From contig JAITFA010000185.1 in the NCBI GenBank assembly GCA_031281685.1, positions 1 to 6,291 of the forward strand: 6,291 nucleotides of DNA, given 5' to 3'. This stretch comes from Treponema sp. (GTDB taxonomy: Bacteria; Spirochaetota; Spirochaetia; Treponematales; Breznakiellaceae). Shown one piece after another: positions 1 to 6,003 of this stretch; the first letter of the stretch is position 1; each line of letters begins with the position of its first letter. The notes below the pieces were generated by a model that saw only the letters and a program-made list of their open reading frames with translations, searched no databases and was not told where the DNA came from. The position numbers and the translations under genes were made by a program.

Positions 1-1
1 C

Positions 2-184
2 GTCAAGGTACGACGTAACGCTTCGTTGAGATATGAGCCTGCGCCCCATCGGGGTCTAGGTTACACCCCATCGGGGTCTAGGTCTTCACCCCATCGGGGT
101 CTAGCCTGCACCCCATCGGGGTCTAGGTCTTCACCCCAGCAGGGTCTAGCCTGCACCCCTGTATATGCCTCATTGTCGTCATAA
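2..184 (+). CDS. Possible C-terminal end of a rightward gene extended through the repeat array (doubtful)
   Basis: Reading rightward in frame 2, the sequence is open from the left edge to a TAA at 182-184, giving 60 residues without a start in the window. The first 12 residues (VKVRRNASLRYE) are non-repetitive and basic. The rest is a 15-residue repeat of the form PHRGLACTPSGSRSS, produced by the 45-bp dimer. The other two plus-strand frames are stopped by the TAG in each core, so one open frame is expected from the array's geometry alone and is weak evidence for a gene. If real, this would be the tail of a protein starting left of the window, convergent with comEC and overlapping its 3' end by 62 bp. 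I cannot tell whether it is translated. Confidence 0.22.
   Translation, partial: VKVRRNASLRYEPAPHRGLGYTPSGSRSSPHRGLACTPSGSRSSPQQGLACTPVYASLSS
38..160. repeat. Tandem array of a 22/23-bp palindrome-containing element
   Basis: Four identical copies of the 16-bp core CCCCATCGGGGTCTAG begin at 44, 66, 89 and 111. A fifth, degenerate copy (CCCCAGCAGGGTCTAG) begins at 134, and a stub of a sixth (CCCC) at 156. Start-to-start distances are 22, 23, 22, 23 and 22 bp, because the spacers alternate between CCTGCA-type (6 bp) and GTCTTCA-type (7 bp; GTTACA after the first copy). The true unit is therefore a 45-bp dimer. Each core can form a small stem-loop, ACCCC-ATC-GGGGT, and is followed by the self-complementary CTAG. 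The array overlaps the last codons of comEC and lies at the 3' side of that gene. It has no direct repeats with unique spacers, so it is not CRISPR. Function is unknown; a dispersed genomic repeat or a 3'-end processing or termination element are possibilities. Confidence 0.92.
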
Positions 185-1592
185 GGGTATCGAGCTGCCG
201 GTAGTATAAAAAGACACAAAGCGTGACAAGGAGCGTGGATACGAGCAGAACCGGAAGAGGCGCGGCGGGCATTGCCGGGGCGCGGGCTGCAAGGGTTGAA
301 AGCGCAACGAGCGCGTTGTAGAGCAGGGATAAGAGAGGCGCGACATTGCTCACCGCGAGAAAAAGTATAGCTATGACCATGAATACGGTAGTGAGCGGAA
401 CTAGGACAATGCCCGCAATAACACCGATAGGGCGCAGGGCGCCGAAACAGGCGGCCACTACAGCGGCGGTTGCTATAAACGCGCCAAGTGAGGCGGCAAA
501 AGGCTTTGCCACACAGTCGGGAAGCGAGCCGCGAATAAGCGCATAGATGACTTCGCCAATGAAGAAAATGCCGGCAAGCGCCAGATAGGACAAGATGAAA
601 GACAGGCTATGACCAGCCTCCGGCTGGAGTATGAGCTGTATCAGAAAACTCATAGCCAAGAGCGATGCGCCCTGTTTAGGCAGGGTGGCAAGGAGCATAA
701 GCGTTCCCAGCAGATACATGATGGCGGCGCGATTCAGGGACGGCAGGTTTCCCACAAGGTATACATAGAGGAGAATGAACGCGGAGCAGACAAGCGCGGC
801 TAGCCGTATCCCCAAAAGCCGTTTCAGAGCAAAGGCAATGAGCGCGGTGATTATGGCAAGGTGCATACCGGACAGCGCCAGTATGTGAGAGCAGCCCGCG
901 TCCTGATACGCAACAGCGAGCGAGGTGGCAAGCTCATCCTTCACACCCAGAACCAAGGCGGCGGCAAGTCCGCCCCACTCAAAGCCGCTGAATCGTTCCG
1001 TCAGCCATGTGCGGACGCTGGTTCGCAGGCGTTCCAGCGCCGGAGCGTTGTGTATAACATGAACAGCGTATGCGCGAAACGTCTGTTCTCGCGCCTCGTC
1101 TTTAGCCGGCTGAAACGCGCCTTCGATATATACCTCAGAACCCCGGCCAAAGCCTTTTACTCGTGGAATCGTTGTTGTTGGAAAAAACACCTGAACGTTT
1201 CCTGACGCGGACGCGCTCAAGCCGCCTGCGCCAGACACCCGTTTGAGCGCGACAGAAGCCATACCGCCGCCCTGGGTAAAAGCGCGGGGATCGTCGCAAA
1301 GCGTTCCCCGCAGTCCCACGATGTTTTTGCTTATGGACAAACCCAATCGGGGTTTCACGCCCCCGGCAACATTAGCGGCAGCAAGCCCTACGCTCAGGCC
1401 GATTGCAAAGGCAACAACATAGACCCTCGCCGCACGGAAACCGTAGCGTGACCCAAGTCGTATAGGCGCATAGGCAAGCGTCCGCATAAGGCAGACAACA
1501 ACAAAGCCGAAAACCACGAGTAGAAACGTAATACCGCTGTAATAAGCGAGCGCGGCGCCACATGCGGCGCACAAAACCGGCGTTAATTTCAT
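123..1592 (-). CDS. comEC: ComEC/Rec2-family competence protein, channel-domain form
   Basis: This is a polytopic inner-membrane protein of the family that carries transforming single-stranded DNA across the cytoplasmic membrane. The 489 residues begin with hydrophobic segments (about 15-37 and 57-78). A soluble, probably OB-like region (about 88-180) with a run starting VGLRGTLCDDPRAF follows. The Competence-domain core then spans about 205-465 with many membrane segments. Family signatures are HILALSGMHLAII (236-248), PSLNRAAIM (284-292) and SFILSYLALAGI (331-342). The C-terminal metallo-beta-lactamase-like domain of longer ComEC proteins is absent; the protein ends soon after the last membrane segment. 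The final residues, CRLDPAGVKT, are encoded by the left-edge tandem repeat, and the TAG stop lies in a repeat CTAG. No convincing Shine-Dalgarno precedes the ATG. The gene starts 35 bp after thrC, with a small GCGTT/AACGC hairpin at 1605-1617, so co-transcription and coupling with thrC are likely. DNA uptake itself is inferred from family membership. Confidence 0.88.
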   Translation of the reverse strand: MKLTPVLCAACGAALAYYSGITFLLVVFGFVVVCLMRTLAYAPIRLGSRYGFRAARVYVVAFAIGLSVGLAAANVAGGVKPRLGLSISKNIVGLRGTLCDDPRAFTQGGGMASVALKRVSGAGGLSASASGNVQVFFPTTTIPRVKGFGRGSEVYIEGAFQPAKDEAREQTFRAYAVHVIHNAPALERLRTSVRTWLTERFSGFEWGGLAAALVLGVKDELATSLAVAYQDAGCSHILALSGMHLAIITALIAFALKRLLGIRLAALVCSAFILLYVYLVGNLPSLNRAAIMYLLGTLMLLATLPKQGASLLAMSFLIQLILQPEAGHSLSFILSYLALAGIFFIGEVIYALIRGSLPDCVAKPFAASLGAFIATAAVVAACFGALRPIGVIAGIVLVPLTTVFMVIAILFLAVSNVAPLLSLLYNALVALSTLAARAPAMPAAPLPVLLVSTLLVTLCVFLYYRQLDTLMTTMRHIQGCRLDPAGVKT

Positions 1593-1627
1593 ACAGGGTA
1601 TAAGGCGTTGGTAACGCGAATTGCTTG

Positions 1628-2959
1628 TTAAACACAGCTCGCTATAGCGCTTTCCAGGGCGTAAAGTTGGGGGTCGATGATTGCTATGGGGTCGGTTCTT
1701 TTACGCAGGGCAATGAGGCGTTCCGGCATTTTGATGGTCTGACCTGTGATTTCCTTGATAAGTCCGCCCTCTATTGCCGGATGGCCGGTAGCAAGCACCA
1801 CGATATGTACCTCATTGCCTGAGAGGTTGCGAGTTTTGAGCAGACATTCAGCAGCGGCAAAGCCGACCGCCGCGTGGGGATCAAGCAAGACGCCGTACTT
1901 CTTCCAGACCTGTCCAATGGTGTCAACTGTCGTCTTGTCGTCAATGGATGCGGGAAAAACCATGTTTCGCATAACCGCAGGCGCTTCCGCGTAGAACGAG
2001 GATAGCCGCTCATAGTTCGAAGGCACGGCCACATCCAGCCCTGGGGAAATCGTGGCAATCGGTGGCTTGGGCTTGAATGGTTTACCCTGAATAAAATCGC
2101 CAACAGAGTTATTAGCGTTCATGGCTGCGACAAAACCAGTTACTGGTAAACCAAACTTCCATGCGTACAGACCCGCGATGAGGTTTCCGAAGTTACCGGA
2201 AGGCACACTGAATACTAGGCCGCCGGGCAATTGCTTTTTCAACTTGAGAAAAGCGTAGATGTAATAGAAGGATTGCGGCAGAAGCCGCCCCGGATTACGG
2301 GCATTGGCTGTGGTGATGTGGTAACGCTCGGCGAAAGAGGTGTCATAGATGCACTCCGTGATGAGCCGCTGGCAATCATCAAAGGTACCTCGTATCTGAA
2401 TAGGGATGATGTTCCCGCCATTGGGTACAAACGTAGCCAGATCAAGGCCGCGAATTGGGCCTGACGGATAGAGCAGACAGCAGATGATGTTCTGCCGTCC
2501 GGCAAATGCGCGGGCAATGCTCACGCCCGTGTCATCCCGCACCGCTGACAGAACCATGCTCTGCCCGTTGTTTTTGAGGAATTCCTCCATAGCTGCCGCG
2601 AGAAAACTAGTACCAAAGTCCTTAAACAGACCGGTTGGCCCATTGTACAGCTTTAGGATCGAGAAACGCTCGTCGAGTTGCGCGAGTTCAGGCTCAAAGC
2701 TAAAGGCGCTCTGGGCAAGCAGTGTCGCGGAAACCGGATTAAGGTCTCCCTGCAAGAGTGCTGGTGTAAGCGTCTCAACGAGTTCCGGGTACGTTGTGTT
2801 GGCGTCCATGTACAAAAAGAACTGCCGCATATCCATCACGGAGCTTGGAACATACAACCCGCCCTCCGGTGGCAGACACTGGAGAACCGCATCTTTGAAA
2901 GAGGTCAGGGGTACGGCAAAGCCGGGTGAAGAAGATGGCAAGGTAGATTTGAATTGCAT
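1628..2959 (-). CDS. thrC: Threonine synthase (PLP-dependent), divergent active-site motifs
   Basis: Threonine synthase converts O-phospho-L-homoserine to L-threonine and phosphate, the last step of threonine synthesis, in the cytoplasm. The 443-residue length is normal for the bacterial form. The N-terminal signature is SFKDAVLQCLPPEGGLYVP (20-38). The PLP-binding lysine is expected at K113 in LYNGPTGLFKDFG (104-116). The cofactor-phosphate loop SGNFGN (254-259) and LDPHAAVG (359-366) are intact, as is GTFDDCQ (191-197). Several usually invariant stretches differ: ATSGDTG is AVRDDTG (139-145), NSIN before RLLPQ is NARN (219-222), the QEK-containing stretch is GLDLATF (171-177), and ATAHPA is ATGHPA (390-395). 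These changes may only mark a lineage-specific branch, or they may signal altered substrate use. A good Shine-Dalgarno (AAGGA, 2969-2973) lies 9 nt before the ATG. The gene heads a probable two-gene unit with comEC; no other thr genes are in the window. Confidence 0.88.
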   Translation of the reverse strand: MQFKSTLPSSSPGFAVPLTSFKDAVLQCLPPEGGLYVPSSVMDMRQFFLYMDANTTYPELVETLTPALLQGDLNPVSATLLAQSAFSFEPELAQLDERFSILKLYNGPTGLFKDFGTSFLAAAMEEFLKNNGQSMVLSAVRDDTGVSIARAFAGRQNIICCLLYPSGPIRGLDLATFVPNGGNIIPIQIRGTFDDCQRLITECIYDTSFAERYHITTANARNPGRLLPQSFYYIYAFLKLKKQLPGGLVFSVPSGNFGNLIAGLYAWKFGLPVTGFVAAMNANNSVGDFIQGKPFKPKPPIATISPGLDVAVPSNYERLSSFYAEAPAVMRNMVFPASIDDKTTVDTIGQVWKKYGVLLDPHAAVGFAAAECLLKTRNLSGNEVHIVVLATGHPAIEGGLIKEITGQTIKMPERLIALRKRTDPIAIIDPQLYALESAIASCV

Positions 2960-2998
2960 AGTAAATCGTCCTTATTTCTTATATAGCAAATTAGCTTG

Positions 2999-3032
2999 AA
3001 AAGGGGGCGCATGGCAAGAAGTCCCGCCATGC
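2999..3032 (-). terminator. Probable intrinsic terminator of lpoB
   Basis: Read leftward, GCATGGC and GCCATGC (3026-3032 and 3009-3015) form a 7-bp perfect stem with a 10-nt loop, followed by GCCCCC and a short TTTT run. It lies between the lpoB stop and the thrC start, where a terminator would separate the two genes. The T run is short and is preceded by C residues, so efficiency is uncertain. Confidence 0.42.
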
Positions 3033-3042
3033 ATGACGGCTG

Positions 3043-3069
3043 AGGCCGGCTCCCATCAGAGAGCGGCCT
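3043..3069. other. Stem-loop just downstream of lpoB
   Basis: AGGCC (3043-3047) plus GCTC (3049-3052) pair with GAGC (3061-3064) plus GGCCT (3065-3069). This makes a 9-bp stem with one bulged G and an 8-nt loop. It starts seven bases after the lpoB stop codon on the transcript and has no T run, so it may protect the lpoB mRNA 3' end or act together with the next hairpin. Confidence 0.4.
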
Positions 3070-3075
3070 TCTAAA

Positions 3076-3699
3076 CTAGAACCTTGCTTTGGATTGTTGA
3101 ATAACTTTTTTGATTTCGTGCTGTCCCATCCACCAACGGGCTGTAGTTTCGATATTGGTAAGCTCCGCACTGACCGAGTAATACCTGCTGGTAACATTAT
3201 CAACCTTTCGGACAATGGATTCCACAGTACCGGTCAGCATGAAGATCGCGGCGGTTTCGTTACCGAGAGACGGCGCTGTATCGTCGCTGGCATTGGCGAG
3301 TTGGTCTTGACGCTCTGCTCGCAGTTCCTGTCGCGTTTCTCCCCCTGCCACAAACTCAAGCCTGCCGCTATTTATGAGCGTGATCTCCATATTCTTGGAA
3401 ATGAGGCCCGTGTCGATATGCTCACTGCTCTTGTTACTGAAACGGCCAACAATGATGGTGGGCAGTGCGCCATTGTGTTCAGCGATGTACTGATCAATGA
3501 ACGGAGCGACGCGAGGGTTTTTCAGACAATCGGCGACAAGGCTCTCACAAGCCAGCCGTACATCAGTGTCATTCCACTCACCGCTTAAATCGACCTGGGT
3601 ATCCGCGTCAATGCGGTTCACTTTGGGACTTGAACTGCACGCGCTCAACAAAACGAACGCTATGACAGCACAGACTAGGTTTAACACCTGTTTTTTCAT
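3076..3699 (-). CDS. lpoB: LpoB-family penicillin-binding-protein activator lipoprotein
   Basis: In Escherichia coli, LpoB is an outer-membrane lipoprotein that reaches through the periplasm and stimulates the bifunctional peptidoglycan synthase PBP1B. This 207-residue protein carries the recognisable family core: DTQVDLSGEWNDTDVR (33-48), IIVGRFSNKSSEHIDT (82-97), ELRAERQDQLANASDDTA (125-142) and a tail with TNIETTARWWMGQHEIKK (181-198). It has a type II signal peptide, with hydrophobic residues 5-18 and lipobox LSAC, so C21 is the predicted lipidated residue. Only nine residues separate the lipid anchor from the core, a shorter linker than in E. coli LpoB. The start was chosen at 3699 because GAGGAGAG lies 5 nt upstream and the signal peptide begins there; a longer TTG-started reading (to 3783) has no such support. 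It is divergent from the hydrolase gene, with its own promoter-like sequence. Its partner synthase is not in the window, so the specific target is inferred. Confidence 0.9.
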   Translation of the reverse strand: MKKQVLNLVCAVIAFVLLSACSSSPKVNRIDADTQVDLSGEWNDTDVRLACESLVADCLKNPRVAPFIDQYIAEHNGALPTIIVGRFSNKSSEHIDTGLISKNMEITLINSGRLEFVAGGETRQELRAERQDQLANASDDTAPSLGNETAAIFMLTGTVESIVRKVDNVTSRYYSVSAELTNIETTARWWMGQHEIKKVIQQSKARF

Positions 3700-3757
3700 A
3701 TTCTCTCCTCTTAAAATTGAACTTACCGGCACACCGGCAGCGGCGGCCAACAAATTT

Positions 3758-3785
3758 AGTATACACAAAATAGCGTGTTTCAAAA
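3758..3785 (-). promoter_or_regulatory. Candidate promoter for lpoB
   Basis: Read leftward, TATACT (3763-3758) matches the -10 consensus at five of six positions. A weak -35, TTTTGA (3785-3780), lies 16 bp upstream. It would give a leader of about 50 nt containing a direct repeat, GCCGGT-GT-GCCGGT, before the Shine-Dalgarno. The -35 is poor, so the call rests mainly on the -10 and the position in the divergent intergenic region. Confidence 0.4.
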
Positions 3786-3848
3786 AGAGGGCAAATATGA
3801 AACTATCAGTTCTCTTATTTCTTTTATATATAATAAGATAACTTCTAT

Positions 3849-3877
3849 TTGACTTTTATTGGGTCATAGATTACCCT
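3849..3877 (+). promoter_or_regulatory. Candidate promoter for the glycoside hydrolase gene
   Basis: TTGACT (3849-3854), a five-of-six match to the -35 box, is followed after exactly 17 bp by TACCCT (3872-3877), a weak -10 that keeps TA and the final T. Transcription would start near 3884, about 30 nt before the gene. A perfect TATAAT (3829-3834) lies just upstream in an AT-rich stretch but has no recognisable -35, and is the alternative. The rest of the divergent region 3700-3913 shows no supported gene. Confidence 0.42.
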
Positions 3878-3913
3878 AGAGAAAATAATGGACAGAACGT
3901 TCGTAAGGAGCAG

Positions 3914-5992
3914 GTGTTGATAAAGCGCGATTTCCCTAAAATACATTTCTACGATCAGGATTTCGTTGATATCTATGATAAAACGTGGGCGTGGATTCAG
4001 GATTGCTGGAGTTCAGGTAACGAGAAAGTAGCCATGCTACATGCTTTGCTTGGGGAACATGCCTCATCTGACGCACCGCCCGTTGATAAGGCGACACAAG
4101 CTGCTACGGTTTCTGGCTTTCCAGTGGAAATCACGGTCGGTACGAAACTTTCGCCGCCTGTCATGTTGGCAGATTCCCCAATAGCGTTACCCACGGCGCT
4201 TTCAGCGCCTGATAACAGTACGGCAAGCGAAGAAACCGCGCCGCTTGAGATGAGCGTAATGGAACCGACGTGTCAATACGCGGGAACCATGCCTGAAACC
4301 ATACCGCTGGACGTGGTGGAGAACAGCAAGAGCGTGCCAGAGCAAGCCGCTGAACCAGCTGCTCAGACTGCTGAACACGCGGTGGTGAACGGTGATCGTG
4401 TGCCAGAGCAAGCCGCTGAACCAGCGTCGCCAGAAGAGGCGGCTATGATGACCGAATCGGCTGCTCAGACTGAGGAACACGCGGCGGTGAACAGCAAGAG
4501 CGTGCCAGAGCAAGCCACTGAATCGGCGTCGCCGGAAGAGGCGGCTATGGCTGAACCGGCGGCTCAGACGGAGGAACATGCGACGGAGAACAGCGAGTGT
4601 GTGCCAGAGCAAGCCGCTGAACCGGCGGCTCAGACGGAGGAGAAGCCGCGCTTCAATACGCCGCATATCATCGAAGGAAAGTTCTTTGCATATCCGGGCA
4701 GCCCCGTGGCACGGCAGGCGGATGCGATCTACTCCTCGTTTTTCCTTGTTTACTCAAACCGCATTTATCAGGCGCACCCAACCCTTGATATCTTTTACCA
4801 ACGTCAGGAACCTAACGGGGCGATTCGTAAAGCCTACAGTATTGAGACCGGACTCCCTGTGTTTACCCCTGACAATCCAGAGGGCATTGGAATCCCTCTG
4901 TTTGCCTGGGCTGAATTCAACCTCTATCATAAGTCAGCGAACAAAAAGCGGGTGAAGGACATACTGCCTGTTTTGCATAGGTATATTGACTGGATTGACG
5001 CCACTTTCAAACGGCCCAACGGTCTTTACGAAGTACCTCTCAGCGCCACAGATATGGAGAATACCCCGCGTGAACAGGCGGTCTATCTCATGGACTTCAA
5101 TACCATGATGGCCATCAATGTACTCTATATGTCAGCGCTTTCGGATATCCTTAATGATAAGGATGCCAGCTTCCACTATAAGAAAGCCTACTTTTCACTC
5201 AAGACGCGGATTAACAGCCTCATGTGGAACGCTGACGACGGCTTTTACTACGATATTGACCGGGACGAGAAACAGATTCCGGTAAAAACCATAGCGGGTT
5301 ACTGGCCGCTCCTTGCGGAAATCCCCAATGATGATAAGGCTGAACGGCTCATTGCTAAGCTACAGGACCCTCAGTTTTTTGGCACTCCTCATCCCTTCCC
5401 CACACTGGCAGTGAATGAGCCGTGCTTTGAGGAAAACGGTTGTGGTTATCGGGGTTCGGTTTATCCTCACCTCACCTTCATGGTGATAAAAGGGCTGGAG
5501 CGTTACCAGCGCTGGGACATGGCGCGAGAGTGCGCCATACGCCACCTCTACTTTGTCCTTGACTCCATGACCGAAGGCCATGCCAATGGCCATCACAGCC
5601 CGCACCGGGGTAATCTCTGGGAAGCCTATCTTCCTCTACGGGAGGGACACGCCATCTGGCCTGATAACCCGAAATTTCCCCGTGTCCAGTATCTCACCTA
5701 TGACGCGCTGTCAACGATCTGCCTTACGATAGAAAACATTGTGGGGCTTTTCATTTCTCTACCCCGTAAAACCGTGGACTGGATCATTCCCAATCTGGAG
5801 ATCATGGGGGTAGAAAATCTCTCGCTCAAGAAGAACATGATCACCATACTTTCAAATAAGAGCGGTAGAGGCTGGGAAATCCACATGGAAAGCGAAAAGC
5901 TCTACTACTTTACTATCAATATCTTGGGGAAGAAGAAAAAGACTCTGCCCATCCCTTCGGGAAAATGCTCAATGCTTATCGACAAGCTGTGA
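3914..5992 (+). CDS. MGH1/trehalase-like glycoside hydrolase with a large repetitive insert
   Basis: This belongs to the (alpha/alpha)6-barrel hydrolases near GH63/GH37, which act on alpha-linked sugars such as trehalose or mannosylglycerate; the substrate here is unknown. Residues 5-33 form a conserved-looking N-terminal segment (IYDKTWAWIQD). Residues 36-246 are a low-complexity insert rich in Pro, Ala and Glu. The barrel resumes at about 247 and runs to about 640: YSSFFLVYSNRIY, QEPNGAIRK, MENTPRE (381-387), INSLMWNADDGFYYD (433-447), KTIAGYWPLLAEI (458-470), GYRGSVYPHLTF (511-522), LWEAYLP (568-574) and GVENLSL near the end. E570 fits the catalytic-base glutamate. The acid position, usually Asp in a (M/L)DN(S/T)PR motif, appears to be E382. 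There is no signal peptide, so a cytoplasmic location is expected. The start is ambiguous: AAGGAG (3905-3910) lies 3 nt before GTG 3914 but 6 nt before TTG 3917, so TTG may be the true start. Neighbours give no substrate clue. Confidence 0.82.
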   Translation: MLIKRDFPKIHFYDQDFVDIYDKTWAWIQDCWSSGNEKVAMLHALLGEHASSDAPPVDKATQAATVSGFPVEITVGTKLSPPVMLADSPIALPTALSAPDNSTASEETAPLEMSVMEPTCQYAGTMPETIPLDVVENSKSVPEQAAEPAAQTAEHAVVNGDRVPEQAAEPASPEEAAMMTESAAQTEEHAAVNSKSVPEQATESASPEEAAMAEPAAQTEEHATENSECVPEQAAEPAAQTEEKPRFNTPHIIEGKFFAYPGSPVARQADAIYSSFFLVYSNRIYQAHPTLDIFYQRQEPNGAIRKAYSIETGLPVFTPDNPEGIGIPLFAWAEFNLYHKSANKKRVKDILPVLHRYIDWIDATFKRPNGLYEVPLSATDMENTPREQAVYLMDFNTMMAINVLYMSALSDILNDKDASFHYKKAYFSLKTRINSLMWNADDGFYYDIDRDEKQIPVKTIAGYWPLLAEIPNDDKAERLIAKLQDPQFFGTPHPFPTLAVNEPCFEENGCGYRGSVYPHLTFMVIKGLERYQRWDMARECAIRHLYFVLDSMTEGHANGHHSPHRGNLWEAYLPLREGHAIWPDNPKFPRVQYLTYDALSTICLTIENIVGLFISLPRKTVDWIIPNLEIMGVENLSLKKNMITILSNKSGRGWEIHMESEKLYYFTINILGKKKKTLPIPSGKCSMLIDKL
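4334..4642 (+). repeat. In-frame tandem repeat inside the glycoside hydrolase gene
   Basis: Four copies of a unit beginning GTGCCAGAGCAAGCC (15 bp, identical in all four) start at 4334, 4400, 4502 and 4601. They encode VPEQA(A/T)E(P/S)A followed by AAQTxEHA and a short polar stretch. Units two and three (34 and 33 residues) carry an extra SPEEAAM-type block missing from units one (22 residues) and four (partial, 14 residues). All differences keep the reading frame. The encoded segment is acidic, free of aromatic residues and probably disordered. Near-identity at the DNA level suggests recent expansion by slippage or unequal exchange. Confidence 0.9.
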
Positions 5993-6003
5993 TTCAGCAG
6001 GAA

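Noticed and set aside
38..160. CRISPR array
   Set aside because: The spacers are only 6-7 bp and alternate between two repeated forms, so there are no unique spacers, and no cas gene is present.
861..1205. A 114-residue plus-strand open frame inside comEC
   Set aside because: It is antisense to conserved ComEC motifs, has no ribosome-binding site, and its translation resembles no protein family.
2980..2988. Extended -10 (TGCTATATA, read leftward) as a thrC promoter
   Set aside because: Its start point would fall at the Shine-Dalgarno itself, and there is no -35 at a suitable distance; kept only as a weak possibility.
2484..2999. A 171-residue plus-strand open frame opposite thrC
   Set aside because: It runs entirely antisense to conserved threonine synthase sequence and into its upstream region, so it is a shadow of that gene.
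3700..3783. A 28-residue N-terminal extension of LpoB using a TTG start
   Set aside because: The internal ATG at 3699 has a strong Shine-Dalgarno at ideal spacing and begins directly with a classical lipoprotein signal peptide.
4202..4666. A 154-residue Arg/Leu-rich open frame antisense to the glycoside hydrolase insert
   Set aside because: It is the mirror of the Pro/Ala/Glu codon repeat; GC-rich repeats keep the antisense strand free of stops, and the product has no recognisable family.
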